From: Albula goreensis
Lineage: Eukaryota > Chordata > Actinopteri > Albuliformes > Albulidae
Direction of reading: 5' to 3'
Length of the DNA: 64,000 nucleotides
NCBI GenBank assembly: GCA_022829145.1
Contig: CM040741.1
Span: forward strand, 48,065,180-48,129,179
The notes under the pieces were generated by a model. The model ran no database searches, was not told the origin of the DNA, and was given only the letters and a program-made list of their open reading frames with translations. Below are positions 1-20,491 of this stretch, one piece after another. Position numbers and translations under genes: made by a program. Each line of letters begins with the position of its first letter. The stretch's first letter is position 1.

Positions 1-1110
1 AATACATAACGAGAGATGGGAAGGAGAAGCATCTACGATACAGATACTCTGAAACTGCACTGGATGTCTGTATCACTGCTGTCAGGTTATACAGACAGCA
101 GACAAGAGCCAAACTCTGCAAGTAGATCAGTGCTTGGTAAAACTACTCATCTCATGAAGTGAAAACAGGCACCTTGTAGGATTAGAATGATCAGAATTTT
201 AATAAGGAATATACCATCTTCATATTTACTTATCACTCATCTTTCTCTCTCACTTCATCTTTTTCCCATAATGCCACATTTCAAGTAACAGATGATGTCA
301 TGGGGCACCAAACCCATACCCCAAATTCAGCGTTATACACCAAAATAGCCCCCACAACAATTCATTTCTACATTACCTGATACAAATTATGGTGCACAGA
401 TATGTCCAATCCTTTTTATACATCAGACATAACAATGTTACGGCAGAAGTTACAGCAGGAAACACGGCAAATATAGGACGAATTAGAATGCAGACAGGAA
501 GCAGAGCAGGTTGAGATATAGATTCAGCCGGTTAGTAAGCAGTGTCACTTGTAAAGCACACCCTTGTTAGTGCATGACATGGGACTGATGATCTGGCCTG
601 GACACCACACAGGTGAGTATTTAGGTGCGCAGGTAGAGCTCAGCTGTGATTAAAATGGAGGTGGGGGAGGGGTGTCTCCTCCAGCTTCAGCTTTCTACAG
701 CCTGTACACACGTACCCGTCTCACAAAGTGACTGTAAAATATTGGTGTTTTCACAAGCTGGAGGTGGTAAAACACAGTTCCATGAATAAGGAGGATAGTA
801 GAAGGACAGAAAGCGGCAGCAGGGAGAAAATGAAAGAGACAGGCTCCCTTGTGCTACACACAGATCAATGACACAGGGTGAACAGCCCAAGGCAGAGTGC
901 AGGGCAATGCGCACACTTACTTGTCTCAGACCTACCCCCCAACCAACACACACACCGTCCCACCCCCAATTAAATGTGTGTCTGTGTTTATGTAAAATCT
1001 GTGACAAGATGTGTGTGTTAACGTGAATACATGTTTTTCATCATGATGAGAGACTAGACAAGAAATCAGGAGTTGCTGGGAATAGCCACAATCCCCTAGT
1101 GTGATGTGAT

Positions 1111-1150
<40 letters not shown>

Positions 1151-1230
1151 TGTGTCTGCTTGTGTATTTGTACGTGTGCGAGTACGTGCGTACGTGTGAT
1201 CGTGTGTTTAAGACAGTTCCCCATCCTTAC
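1..1230 (-). other. Probable intron 1 of the gene starting at 1356
   Basis: No exon with convincing splice signals and coding bias was found. The stretch holds a (TG)n tract at about 1115-1156, some GT-rich imperfect repeats to 1200 and otherwise unremarkable sequence. Confidence 0.35.
1115..1156. repeat. (TG)n microsatellite
   Basis: Nearly pure TG dinucleotide run with a TA interruption, immediately inside the intron after the exon at 1231-1356. Long valine/cysteine ORFs over it are artefacts of the repeat. Confidence 0.9.
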
Positions 1231-1356
1231 CTTGCGTCTGCGATCTCGGGATCGATTCCTCTTCTTGTTCTTCTCTTCCTCCTTCTCTCGCTGCTCCTGC
1301 GCGGCGAGGGCGTCGAGCTCCTTGTTCTTGCGGAGCTGCTTGGCAGCTTGCGCCAT
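1231..1356 (-). CDS. First coding exon of an unrecognised gene (partial)
   Basis: A 126-base exon starts at an ATG in a good context (CGACCATGG, reading minus) and ends at a consensus donor (CGCAAG|GTAAGG) after exactly 42 codons, phase 0. The peptide starts MAQAAKQLRKNKELDALAAQ and continues through an acidic/basic run (REKEEEKNKKR) to an RS-like end (NRSRDRRRK). It is almost entirely charged and probably helical, with no signal peptide or membrane segment. The remaining exons must lie to the left, mostly or wholly outside the window. The ATG and donor sit in a locally GC-rich island, which suits a promoter-proximal first exon. I do not recognise the family, and a charged N-terminus of this kind occurs in many cytosolic proteins. 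An unrelated ORF on the opposite strand of the same stretch is a shadow. Confidence 0.5.
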
Positions 1357-1489
1357 GGTCGCGCTGCCGTGCCTGTGTCCTCCTGAGCGGTCTGACGCAC
1401 GCCAGAGAGAGGCTACTCATTCACTGCTGCTCCCACCCAGAGCCCTGCTCACCGCCAGTCCCTGCCTGCCCACTGTGGGGGTCCTGCTG

Positions 1490-2990
1490 CAGACCCACTG
1501 TCTCTCTCTACCTCTCTTCTCCCTCTCTCTCCTGCTCTCTGTTATTCCCTTTCCTCCGCTATACCCGCACGACTCAGGTGCGGAATGGAAAAACAGCAGC
1601 AAGCAAGTTAATGCCCCTTCTTTTTTCCTTTCCTGTCCTGAAGAGAAATATATATGTATGTATGTATATATATATATTTAAAAATTATTTTCTAAGATTC
1701 TATGTAAAAACCCAGAAAAATGGTATCTCCAGGTGCTCCTCTTCCTGTGCCCCTTCCCTTGTTCCTCTTTGGTATTTTTGCTCGCAGAAATCCCCCCCTG
1801 CCCCCCAGCAGTTCCACCTGTATTTCCCTCAGTCAGGGTAGATAGGCATCCATGCTCAGGGTAAGACTCAAGCTGGTGCTGTGGAGACCGAGATGGGCTG
1901 AATGCACTGCAGCCATTCCACCGATATACATTACTCACAATCTCAAAAAAACCATGCCTGTTTCGTAAAAAAACTGCAGACACACTGTGTCCCTCTCTCT
2001 CTCGCGCTCTCTCCTTTCCTCTCCCTCCCCCTTTTCCTCTGCCTCCTTCTCTCTCTCTCTCTCGTTCTCTCTCTCCCTCCCAATCCCTCCCTCTCTCCTG
2101 CACTCCTCAGATGCTGCAGACAGCAGGAGGACCCATGTGTGGATGCTGATGCAGTAATTCAGTAATTCAGCACACCGGTCTGAGGGCCGAACAGCTTCAG
2201 TGCCTGCCTGCCTGCAATACCACTGGGAGCTTCTGAAGAACTGGCCTCTCCTGCTCCATGTCTGTGAGTGTGTGCACGCGTGTATGTGTGCATTCGTGTG
2301 TATGTGAGCGTGCATACAGCACCGAGACAGGGATGAGAGGATGCAACCAACTGTACCTGTTTACTGGTAATGCAATGGATCTCTCTCTCCCTCTCTTGTT
2401 CCGTCTCTCTCTCCCTCTCCTTGCTCTTCCACTCACTCCCTCTCTCCTGATTCTGTCTCTTTGCTTCCTCTGCAGTGCTGCTGATGCAGACAAGGAAAAA
2501 AACCCTTTAACATCTCTCTCTCTCTCTTGCTCGCTCGCTCACATACGCTCTCTCCCTCCTGCACACACGCTTTTGCCCTCATGCATTCTCTCCCTCTCTC
2601 CCCTTCTTTCACTCACACACTATCTTTCATTCATTTGTCATTCTGGAGCACGAAACCAGGCACAGAAGAGGGGAGAGGAGAGAGAGAGAGAGAGAGAGAA
2701 ATGGACGTTGGAACATACAGATAGAGAGGAGGAGGAGGGGGAGGGAAGGGCTGGGGGTGGAGAGGGATTCGAAACGGCAGGGTTGATTTTATTTTTGTCT
2801 CTCAGATATCTTTGGCAGGGTTTGTGAGCAGCTACTGTACTGCTATTGGCACTAATGCTTACATTATGACAGCAATGAACACAAAGAAAAAAAACGCTAC
2901 TCCCAGTCAGAATGCAGCTCTCTCCCTCTCTCTCCCCTTCCCTCCCTCCCTCCCTCCCTCCCTCTGCAGCTCATCCTGTCCCTCCCTCCC
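1490..2990. repeat. Polypyrimidine/polypurine-rich low-complexity region
   Basis: Upstream of the left-hand gene, the plus strand is dominated by CT, CTC and CCCT runs: about 1498-1560, 1990-2100, 2375-2470, 2510-2615 and 2915-2990. The last includes a (CCCT)n block near 2939-2965. A (GA)n run at about 2671-2700 is of opposite strand sense. No exon was identified here. The ORFs across it encode only Ser/Leu/Pro repeats and are not real genes. Confidence 0.75.
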
Positions 2991-2999
2991 TCCGATTAC

Positions 3000-4133
<1,134 letters not shown>

Positions 4134-4859
4134 CCTGAATCTCAAATGGATGAAATTGAATTTAGGGCACATTTATACAGTAGCAGAGCCCAGAGCCAGA
4201 CTGTGGTTAGATTGTGGTGATTTTCAGACAGAATCTAATCTAAACCAGAGACAGTTAAAAGCTGATGAGCGCATTTTTTATGGTGGAGTCATGGTAACCC
4301 AGGAAAGGAAGTGTTGTGACGTGCTTTTCGATGCAGGCTAATAAGGACAGGCATTGCTTTGTTTGGGGGGGGGTATGTTTCCAACAGAATCAGGATCACT
4401 CTGTAGTGACTGACAGCTCCATCTCTTGTTGTGACTCATAGTAATGGCATGCGTTGGCTGAGGGTAACTTCTCTGGTTTGCCCCCACATTTCTGAAGGCA
4501 CTCCCTGAAGAAAGAAAGCTAGCTTCATGATCCCTCCTCTTGCCCAGGGGGAAAAAACCATGCAATTAATCCATTAAACTTCCACTTCAAAAGTCAAGAA
4601 CATCAACATATGTGTATTGGTTTGGGTAGGTAAGCATGAAAGTCTAACAGAGTCAGTCAGTGAGTGATAAAGTCAAGTAAGTCAGTCAGTTAGTGGGTAC
4701 ATGAGGAAATGAGTGTGTGGATGACTGAGTGACTGAAACAGCGCTGCATTTCACTGAGGTGAAGCTGCATACAGGTTGAACAGACTGTACACAGCATAGG
4801 CAGAGCCACAACCACTGCTGTGTTTATTCTCATCAGAAATGAACTGCGGTGCCAGCACT

Positions 4860-5020
4860 GCTTTGCCTGTTGCAGTTGAAGTTGTACAACCTTTAGGCCA
4901 GGCTGGAAGGAGCTGGGCTCTTAACACAGAGGTCAAAGGTTTGTGGTTCAAAGTGCTGGTGTTGTGTCCTTGAGCAAAGCTCTTCTGATCCTGAATTACT
5001 TGAATAAATATCAAAATGTG
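4860..5020 (+). mobile_element. tRNA-derived SINE, diverged copy
   Basis: The stretch reads like the tRNA-type head and body common to fish SINEs: 'aaggagctgggctctta', a B-box-like 'ggttcaaa' near 4946, then 'gtccttgagcaaagctctt' and 'gaattacttgaataaatat'. From memory this follows the V-SINE/HE1 type, where the tRNA part is followed by a block containing 'cttgagcaaggtacttaacc'. The copy is degenerate and its ends and target duplications were not defined. Confidence 0.5.
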
Positions 5021-6479
5021 TAAACTAAAAATATGTAGGTTAAATGTACATGAGTATTACTCATGAATCACAATGTCTGCTAATCAAATTGTGTAGTGGA
5101 AAATTAAGTATGAAACATAAGCTCAGACCTAGAAATTGCAACATACCCTCATTGAAGACCAACGACAAACAGACCTTGTCTTCTCTTACTGTAACATCAA
5201 ATAACTCAAAGTGTGCTGCTTTTCAAGGCACCTTTATTTTATGACTGATCAAGATGCTTAAAAAGAGTGGGGTAATATGGAAGATACAGTAATAGCCACC
5301 TTGATAGCTCAGCAAGGTCTCTATTAAATCACACTGACAGTTTGAATGATGTCAGTAGCCCTCCATTCCACACTCACACCACCCTGTCACCATAGGTGTT
5401 TACTGCCAACAGTTGACAAACCGAGTTATCCACAGAAGGCTGCACTGCAATTAAATCCACTTCCAGCTATGTCAGCAACATCACAGAAACACTTGTCACC
5501 TTTTTCCATGAAACAGGACAACAATCTGAGGTTGATGAAATCAAAGTTAATAATATAAACAAGTATACCACAAGGCATGGATAAATAACAATATTTTACC
5601 CATTATTATTTCAAATGGTACAGAAATTATTTCAGGTAATGAAGATGAAATACAATTTTTCCATACATGCAGTTACAATATTTCTGCACTGACTACATTT
5701 AATAAAGAAGGCAATATGATTTTACAGATTACAGACCATAATGGAAACTCATACATTTATATCCAGTGCCATCTAGTGGTAGATTAAATCTTTACAGCAA
5801 CAGGAGAAATAACATGGGGAACAGTATAGAATTTGCTGGAAGTGTTCTGTCACACACAACTATAAAAACTCCTATAGTTGGTTATCCAAAGAAGTGATTA
5901 GGCCATATCAGTATGAACAGTACACAACAGCATTTTACAAAGAGTGTGATTTGTAACTAACATTTTTTTTTTCCTTTTTCTTCTTAAACAAAGAAAACTC
6001 TACAAGCTCTCAAAAAAAGGAAGAAAAATGAATGAAAAAGGGCTTGTACTAGTTTTGCGGTAGGCAAAGCACCATTCCTAACCATGCAAGGTCATCTACT
6101 GCCACCCTGATAACAAACTTGATTCTGTTACATGCTGTGTTCTCCATTGCTGTTCTAACTCTACTCTCCTCATACCTTAACAGTGCCCCCATCAGCCCCG
6201 TCCCCTTGCACGCTCTTGGCACCAGAGGGCGTTACTTGTTACTTGTTACTTGTACAACCAGGCTCATAATTAGTCTCAAATTTTAATTTTGTTTCATTAC
6301 GTTTTCTTGATTATGTGCAAATTATCTGAATCATAAATGGGTGGGTACATACTGTATAATATATCTTAATATATATTATATTTATTATCATTAATGCAAA
6401 AAGATGAACAAATAGAGACCAATCATACTTTACATCAGGCCAGGTGGTCTAACATTTTATCCTAACCATCAAATTCTCC
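5021..6479. other. Intergenic, nothing recognised
   Basis: AT-rich sequence. The only local structure is a short 'gttactt' triplication at about 6233-6252. No credible exon. Confidence 0.5.
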
Positions 6480-7250
6480 TACCTAGGGGTACTGCGCATT
6501 CGCAGATAACAAATTCCTCATGTGTGTCGGATTCCCGGTAAAGTTTTTGGTGTAGGATTGGGATGGTAAGTATTTCTGTATTTTTTAAATACCCATTTAA
6601 AACTACAGGCAGGACAGATTGGCAGTCGATGTGTAGCCCATCAAAGTAGTTTATCCTATCCAGGTAAGTAAGTAGTACTACTGGACAGTCAGTTCAACAG
6701 TCCAACTTTTTCCTTTTGGGATATCCTAACCACTGCAAAACAACAGGTAGGATAGTGCTATAGCCAAGATTGACCACATTAAGCTATCCTACCTACGTAC
6801 AACTGAAGGTTGCAAAGATGTATAGGTATTATTAATCCTATCAGAACGTCCTACCCGCACTGTTGGTCAACAGATTGATAAATCAATCATGAAAACATCC
6901 TGCTTGAAAAAAAGATAAAAATTTGATAGCGAAGAATGACCACATCGAACTATCCTGCCCATATGCAACTGAAGGTAGCACAGATGGATAGATGTTATTA
7001 ATACTATGAGAACATCCTACCCACATTGCTGGTAATACAGACTATATATAATAATTCAGTTATACTCCTTCAAAACATCCTATCCCATCCTAACTCAAGG
7101 AGCAATAGCCCCATTGACAAAACATACCAATAAGATCATACCGCCTTAAAGGTAGGACAATTTGATAAGGTAGCATTGACTGATTGATAACTGTCAATCT
7201 GTGCTATGGTAGGACAATCTGATAAGGTAGGACAGATTGTCAGAACACCA
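6480..7250. repeat. Diverged tandem/dispersed repeat with recurrent 'ctatcctacc' words
   Basis: Two related blocks lie about 168 bases apart, starting near 6769 ('gaccacattaagctatcct') and near 6937 ('gaccacatcgaactatcct'). Both continue through 'caactgaaggt', 'attattaat', 'agaac.tcctaccc.ca' and 'tggt'. The words 'tatcctacc' or 'catcctaccc' and the complementary 'ggtaggac' recur before and after the blocks (about 6477, 6650, 7080, 7152, 7210, 7226). It looks like an old tandemly expanded element of unknown type. Confidence 0.5.
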
Positions 7251-7362
7251 GCACCAGCTCCAGCTCAGGATGAAAGGGTGGGCCAAGGACATGTTGAGGG
7301 GGGCAAAATTGTATATTTCATACGTTTTATACATGTGTGTTTTTATATATGTGTGTATATAC

Positions 7363-7520
7363 AGCCAGGTCCATAAGTATTTGGATGGTGATACAATTGT
7401 CATGATTTTGGCTCTATACGCAAATGTGTATGTGATGCATTAAACATGCATTTCAATTGCTAAAGGCAAAACACCCCAAGAACAAGCAGAAACAGTTGTA
7501 TGTATATACATTAGGGAGTC
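7363..7520 (+). mobile_element. DNA-transposon terminal fragment
   Basis: The words 'cagccaggtccataagtatt', 'tggatggtgatacaattgtc' and 'atgattttggctctatacgc' match, from memory, the terminal sequence of a widespread teleost mariner/Tc1-like non-autonomous element. Only one end is seen. The interior and the opposite inverted end were not found, so this is a truncated copy. Confidence 0.4.
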
Positions 7521-9440
7521 CGTAGAAAGGTTATTATCTGTATTCCTTTAACCACCAAATTGTCTGTATCTGTATTCAGTATTTGGATAGAAACCAGAAG
7601 TGGACTTAGCAGGATGTTAATATAATATTAATTATAACTGTAGAGATATAGGTATTTTTTATCTTCATTTCTCTTTCTGGTGGCAACTGTCGGCCTTTTA
7701 CAGCCTTAATGTGTTCTTTTAAAGTGCACCTCTATTTCCTTATAATGAATGAAAATAGATATCATTGTACTGAAGACCTGTTTTCAATTGATTGACTTTG
7801 AAAAATTCTATTTCAATTACTGACATTGTAGCATACTGAATGGCTACTATTATTGCTGCTGCTAAATTTGTTTGAGAGCGAACATTACTATTGTATTCTC
7901 CATGTATCATTCAGTGCACTAGTGTTTTGCTGTCTATCAACAGTAGTTTAATTACACGATACGTCTCAGGAGTAGGCTGCTAGCATACAGGGTTTTTGAT
8001 CGCTTGTATTTGACTGTCATCAAGTCAGTGTGTTTGTTTTGTACAACAAGAGGAGATAACATTGGCTACCATGTGGCTACATTCGCGAAGAAACTAGTTA
8101 CATAGATGGTTAATGTGCATTCATACACACCTAGCCATCTTAAGTATTAACTGAATAAATATCTGCATGATACACATGGGGAACAGAAATTGTCTTTTAA
8201 TTTCAAAATTTGCAGGTCGCCTTTTTCTGACGTATCAGGTGGCAGGTAAATTAGCTATTTTAATTTACAAATATTTTATGTGCTCACTTATCTGTCTAGC
8301 AGTTAGCTTTTCAGTTGTGATCATTATTAGCCTTAATTGGGATGAGATTCTCTATATTTCTGACCTAGTTACCTACACAAGTGTTTTTGTCATAGAGAGG
8401 TCAAGCTGATTTCTCCTGTAAGTGGGTTGCAACATGTTGCAGTATGGCCAACATCACCACATTGCATGTCCTGAACAGCAACAGCTACTTAGCTATCATA
8501 AGATAGGCAAGTAGTTCACTACAGTCATAGCACTACATTGCTTACTTTTCTAGTCTTCCAATCAATGGCTTACATTAGATAGCCAGTTTGTGCTTTTCCT
8601 ATAATTTGAACACCTAACTTAGCTTGTGACTAGCTAGGATACCTGGAGCTAGCTAATGTTAGCAAGTCAAGTATTGAAAATTTAGCCAGATAAAGCATTA
8701 AGATTAAACCAACTTTTCACCATTCGCTTGAAGACAATACCAAAACAGATTTACAGTGATTCTCATTGGAATTTCCAGTAAGAGAAGGGTTTTTAGGCAT
8801 ACTGTGTGCTGGTTGTTCCCACAGTATGTTATTTTTATGTCATCAACCCAATTATGTTATTTTCAGTTTTGTTCCTGAATGACACCCATTTAAAATAGAA
8901 GAATAACATGACATTAATTTGTCTTGAGGTCTATAAAGGCAGATATTCTGAAGATAAAATTCTTTGCAACAATAACAGTTTTGGCAACTGTGTGTATGAC
9001 AGCCAGTCTGTATGCAATGTATGCCATCTGTTCTCCAGCAGGCTCCTTTACCGCAGAATAATGGAATGGCAGCTTGTCAGCCATAATGGCACAAATTAAG
9101 GAGGTACCCCTTTAAACAGATGGATATGAGTATGTGGGGGAGATGTGACACTAGCAGAACACACAGACATACGCATGAATAAATGAGCGGGGCACTTTAC
9201 CAGCTTCTACCCTGTTTTTGAGAGGGTGCTGCCGGCAGAAAGCATGTCTCAATTCTTTCTTCTTTTGGACACTAGCTATATTATTAGTGCAAACAGGCCA
9301 GTACTCAAACAGCAGGGCTTTAAATACTCCCAAGACTGGGCTGATTGCTGATTTTGTAATTTAGTCTTATAAAGGTGAGAAAATAACATACATTTCTCAT
9401 TCCTCATCACCTTCTGAACCACTCTCAGTATTTGTTAATC
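7521..9440. other. Intergenic, nothing recognised
   Basis: AT-rich sequence with no exon-like frame, RNA gene or clear repeat. Short ORFs here lack family features. Confidence 0.45.
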
Positions 9441-9445
9441 ATCAT

Positions 9446-10560
9446 ATGATTACAGTGTCTCTCTCCTCAGAGCACTCCCCTTACAGAATTGAGTTCCACC
9501 ACGTAACATATTGTATAACATTACAAATCTGGTCAAATGCTATATCGAAGACATGCAGTTTGCCTCACAACATCAGCGTACACTACATCATGGCAATCTT
9601 AGGAAACAGGCATATTGGTGGTGCTCTATCTCCTCATCAGCCTTCACTGTTTTGATGGAATTAATAATAAGAGCATCCAGATGGGTGGTAGGAGAAGAAT
9701 GTCTACAGTCTGGACAGCAGCTTTCCTCACTTATGTCTACATGGATGATATGACCACCCTGACCTCAACCACTGACTCTATCAAATGACTCTTGGAAAAG
9801 CTTCAGACAAATACAACGTGGGCACAGATGAAGTGAAAACCCAGCAAATCCAGACGCATTTCTATTGTTAATAGAAAAATCACTGACCAGAGAGTCTATA
9901 ATAAAGGAAATTTCATCCCATTTTTGCTGGAGTAGCCAGTTATGAGATTGTGGCCTTGGTACAATGCAAGCCTCAAGGATTTGGACCAAGAAGAAAAGCT
10001 GAGAATAGACACTATCACAGGCCTCGAGAGCATAGAGAAAATCCAATATTCTGTCAAGTTGAAACTCTGGTGTCTGCAGTTCAGGCTGCTACTATGTTTG
10101 ATATGGTCACTAATAGTCAAGGAGGTACCTGTCACCAAAGTCATATAGTTGGAAAGTCAGTTCTTACATCATGAAGTGGCTTGGACTTGCTTGCTACCTC
10201 AGCAGTACTGGTTTATATGGAAAAGTTGCTCTGGCACTGCCTGTCTTCAGCCTTACTGAAGCATACAGATTCACCAAGGTAAGGCCGGAAATGACCCTGG
10301 GTCCAAAAGACTCCTCAATAAAAGAACCTGCTCCGAGTTTGTCAGCACTGGAGGCTGCACAGCAGCCAAAGGCAGCTCCCTGGATATATCGTAGGCCAGG
10401 TGCAGAAAGGAGTGGTTATGGTCTTAGTGCAAGAAAACCCACCTGACACAGAGCAACACCTACCCAGAGGAGAAAGCTCGTAGTTGAAGAGTTATGATCA
10501 AGCAGGAGGCTGGTAGATGTGCAAAGTGCTGTCTCACCGGCCAAGCAGGGCCAGTAAACA
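9446..10560 (+). pseudogene. Decayed non-LTR retrotransposon reverse-transcriptase ORF
   Basis: Translating plus-strand frames gives a broken but recognisable reverse transcriptase. An upstream piece reads LMELIIRASRWVVGEE. A frame change follows, then the catalytic YMDD at 9738-9749 in the context TYVYMDDMTTLT, then KPSKSRRISIV, YNASLKDLDQEEKLRIDTI and KLKLWCLQFRLL. A second frame change leads to MKWLGLACYLSSTGLYGK (from 10170) and SLTEAYRFTKVRPEMTL. These strings match, from memory, the C-terminal half of a LINE-type polymerase found as multicopy ORFs in fish. There are several in-frame stops (for example after DSIK and near 9850 and 9931), so it is a dead copy. The 5' part of the element, its 3' tail and its target duplications were not found. 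Confidence 0.7.
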
Positions 10561-13500
10561 AGATGGGAAAAGACGTCAAAAATTAAAACTGCATATTTGA
10601 AAGACCAGTATTTAGCCCTTCTTCTTATTTTTTAGACTAACTATTGCAATCTCTGGTGTGGAACCATAGATGTCTTGCCACATGTAGCAATAGCATAACA
10701 GCGAGAAAAGAGTACCATATTTTTCATGTCACTTGCTACATCTGCACTTTGTGGTTCAATATGACCAAGTCTTGTCACATTTTCAATTTGCAACCATCAC
10801 TGCTCTCAGTAACTGTGTTGACATCTCGGGTTTCACACAAGAGCTTTGGAATTGCTGGCTCACAGAAGAAGCAGAAGCGGTGTCGACAGACTGGTCAGAC
10901 AGTGTAAAGATCTCAAGTCAATTGTATTGTGCTATTGGTTTTTGAGGGTATGCAATACATTACCGCTGGGGTATTGAAATTCTTGTTGCAAGTATTGTGT
11001 TTTTCACATAGATTCAATTCTCAGCTAAGGCAAAATTGTCTGAATTTCCTATTCAGTTGTATGTTGTGCATGTAATTTATACAACTAAGTTAATCAGGAT
11101 AAGAGGATCTGCTCAATGTAAATCTAAGTACTGCTCTTCCCATCAGCACCCTCTAATAGATACTGACCCTATCAAGCCTCTTGTTGTTGTTAGTTACCAT
11201 GGATGTTCTTAAGTGACCTGATCTGGACTTTTGCTGAGCTGAATTGTACAGGTTGGCAGCGGTGATAAAAATTTTGCTCTTAGGACCAGAAGTGCTTCTG
11301 GTTTTCACTCTCCCCCCTAATCAGGGACAGCTGTACCCAGGGAGGACTTACCTGGGGCACCAGGTGAATGTAATTGGGAATCAGCTACCCAAAGCTTACA
11401 CAGTTTTGATGCAGCTGTACTCCTCTGGTTCAGGTGGACACTGTCACTCTTACACATTTCACCCTTTCCCTCAAATGAGTCACTGCACGATCTTCTTTTC
11501 TGGAGGATAAGGCCACCTGGGTCCCCTAAGACTGATTGGTCCTGTCACTCCTATTTCTACTGTCACACTTTTCACTTACAGTTTATCCACTGGCATGGAA
11601 CACAAAGGTAGTAGTGAGAATAATGTCGCATTTAGTATTAGAATCACATATTCATTAGACTTGGCAAAAGGGAAGTAGAATTTATGAAATTGTGGTGGAT
11701 ATTACTCTTATCTAGGAGGTGTGCCACCACTGGCCACATTAAAAAAACAGTCAGATTGAAGAAGTTGTGGAATTAACTGTATGTCTGTTCATTTTCCCAA
11801 ACAGTTTGGAGGTACAACTTGAGTGCATTTCATCATAGTGGTATTATAGAGTGTATATTCAAAAACTGCCAGAAAATGTTACTTCAAGTTATATTTAATA
11901 TTGTTTTAAAAACTACAGAAAAGTTGCAGCAAAATTATGAAATATAATCACACATGAATTTATAATTCAAAACATTTTTATTATATTATTATGTTTTATT
12001 TTTAAAAAAGGCTAACTTAACATTTAAAGACTGCTGATTGCCATGCTGTGCTTTAAATGAATTTAGAGCAACTGGTTAGATAAGTATGTACAGAACATGA
12101 ATGTGGTTCTCAGACAGTCTTTGTCTTTCAGGAGCTGACCACAGAATGTTTGATTGGTGATACCCCTCCCTCTGGATTCCCCAAAGATCACTATAAGGAA
12201 ATAATCAAGAAAGTAAATAACGTTGGAGATTAGATGTTGTTTTCTTTCTTTCCAACTCATTAGCTTGGTTTACTTGGGGTAGTCTTCAATTAGTAATCTG
12301 ATTGTAACAGGTAGACCAGTTTTTTTTCTGTGCAATCCAATGTCAACATGTCACACAGTCTGGTGCATGCATTTTCCAATTATGTCTGCTGAAATCCAGC
12401 AACCCTGGCTAAGACAATTTCCCTTATGCACTCATTTGGGAAGGTTAATAGTGATTTTCTTGAGTTAGCTGACCACACTTGAGATATTTAGATAGAACAG
12501 TTTCTTCTACAGAGTATATGCCATTCTGTCTAGTGCATGCATTTTCCCCAGATAATTGCAGTTAAATTCCAGTCCCCAGTTTCTGTGGTTTAAAAAGGAT
12601 TAATGAACATGCATATTTATTTGAAAACAAACATATGTTTGAAAAAAATATATCCAAGTAGACATGCAAAGACTCAAGTAACAAAAAAACCTTTTTGTTA
12701 TTTTTTATTTATGACGTTATCACATTTAACAATAACAATGCAAAAGGTATTGACCTAGAGGTATTTTACAAAGCTAATTTAACAATTTCTGGCTCACTAA
12801 ACATTACTAGCCTCAATCAGTGCAATATCCTGAGCCAGTTTCATTCTGTTTCATGAAACCTGTTTAAAATTGATATTATACAGTGAAAGAGGATGGACTG
12901 GCCAATCAAGCTTTAAGGGTGTACAGGTTATATCAAACTTTGCAGATGACAGTGGAATCTAAAATATGACCAAGAATAAAACTAAGATGACAGAAGTCTG
13001 GGTTACCTAAGAAAACAAAATTGTGATTTGGAACATTGAAGACATTCTGGCTAATTCCTACATTTTCCTCAGTTGTTTTCAAGTGTTTATTTTCATTTTT
13101 AAAATAGACATGGCTAAAGTAATTAAGTTATTGTTATATAATTTTAATCTGATTATCTCATTAATCCTTCTTCATGAAATACCCCATTTTTCAAATTTCA
13201 AAAGAGAAGTGGTCCACACTGTAAAGTTACTGTTTGTAGCCCTACAACCTTACATATAAAAATCTAAATAAATTCAATGAGAATGGGCTCAGTCGCATTA
13301 CAGGTAATTTAAACACTATAACATAATAAAAACAATTGCATTTTCACAAAGATTTACAAAGTAAATATTTGATTCAATCTGTATCAATGATGTTGCAGCC
13401 AGCATGTTGATCAGTATACATGCATCAGCCCAGACATCTTTATGGAGCTAAAATAGCACCAGTGAGCAGGTTCACAGGCCCTCATGTGCTGGTATCTTCC
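10561..13500. other. Intergenic; possible retrotransposon 3' flank
   Basis: The first few hundred bases may still belong to the retrotransposon remnant. The rest is AT-rich without exon-like frames, RNA genes or clear repeats. Confidence 0.4.
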
Positions 13501-13510
13501 TTTTGCTTCT

Positions 13511-13516
13511 TTTATT
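13511..13516 (-). terminator. Polyadenylation signal of the peroxidase-C1q gene
   Basis: AATAAA on the minus strand, about 310 bases after the stop codon at 13825. In contrast, no AATAAA or ATTAAA was found on the minus strand between 14824 and 15560. Transcription therefore appears to end after the C1q exon and not after the last peroxidase exon. Confidence 0.5.
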
Positions 13517-13824
13517 AGTGCACTTTAACTTAGAGGAGTAGATATCCAATCTTAATTATGACTGTAATTTGATTTGTAACATCAAACAATATTGTTAAAG
13601 GCAGCCAGAGTACCATTGCTAGTTTGAGCTTTGTAAAGAGTTGGAAAGTTTAGAGCGTCACCATTTAAAATATATGTACTGAAAACCAATACTGAAACAT
13701 CTCATCATATCTAAAAAATTAAGACAATGCTGACACGCAAGCAATAGGCACCATTTAAAGCATTTAAAGGGTGTTTTAAAGAACATGTGAAGAAATAAGT
13801 TAATACGTGAACAGATTTGGGTTT

Positions 13825-20005
<6,181 letters not shown>

Positions 20006-20491
20006 CTCTGAAACACTGGAGAGAGCCTATCTGTTAGTCACTGCATTCCATTTTCAGGGTCACAGACATAATGTCACCACTATGAGACAAACATTAGATA
20101 CAAGTATTCATATACACAATAAAGCTATCGTCATTTTTAAGCTTTGCACATTTGCATACATATCTGTTTTTATGCATTTATGGAATTAAAATGGGTAAAG
20201 AAATGTTCAAAATTAAGAGTAAATAATACATTAAAAAGCAATGAACTGCCATGTATTCAACATGTGATATAACCAGATTATTAGTTCCAAACCAATGCTG
20301 CTAAGCATCTTTATATAAGTAATACACCTCTGAAACATTGAAATAATGACATACAACAGAGGCAGTGGTCATTCTCAGATACACAGCTGTGCACATCATT
20401 AACAAAGTTACAAGCAAAAAAAATAAGAATCAGCCTCTGATGAAGGATAAAGAGAACAGTGGTCTTGTAGATAGGTTTGAAAATTGTTTAC

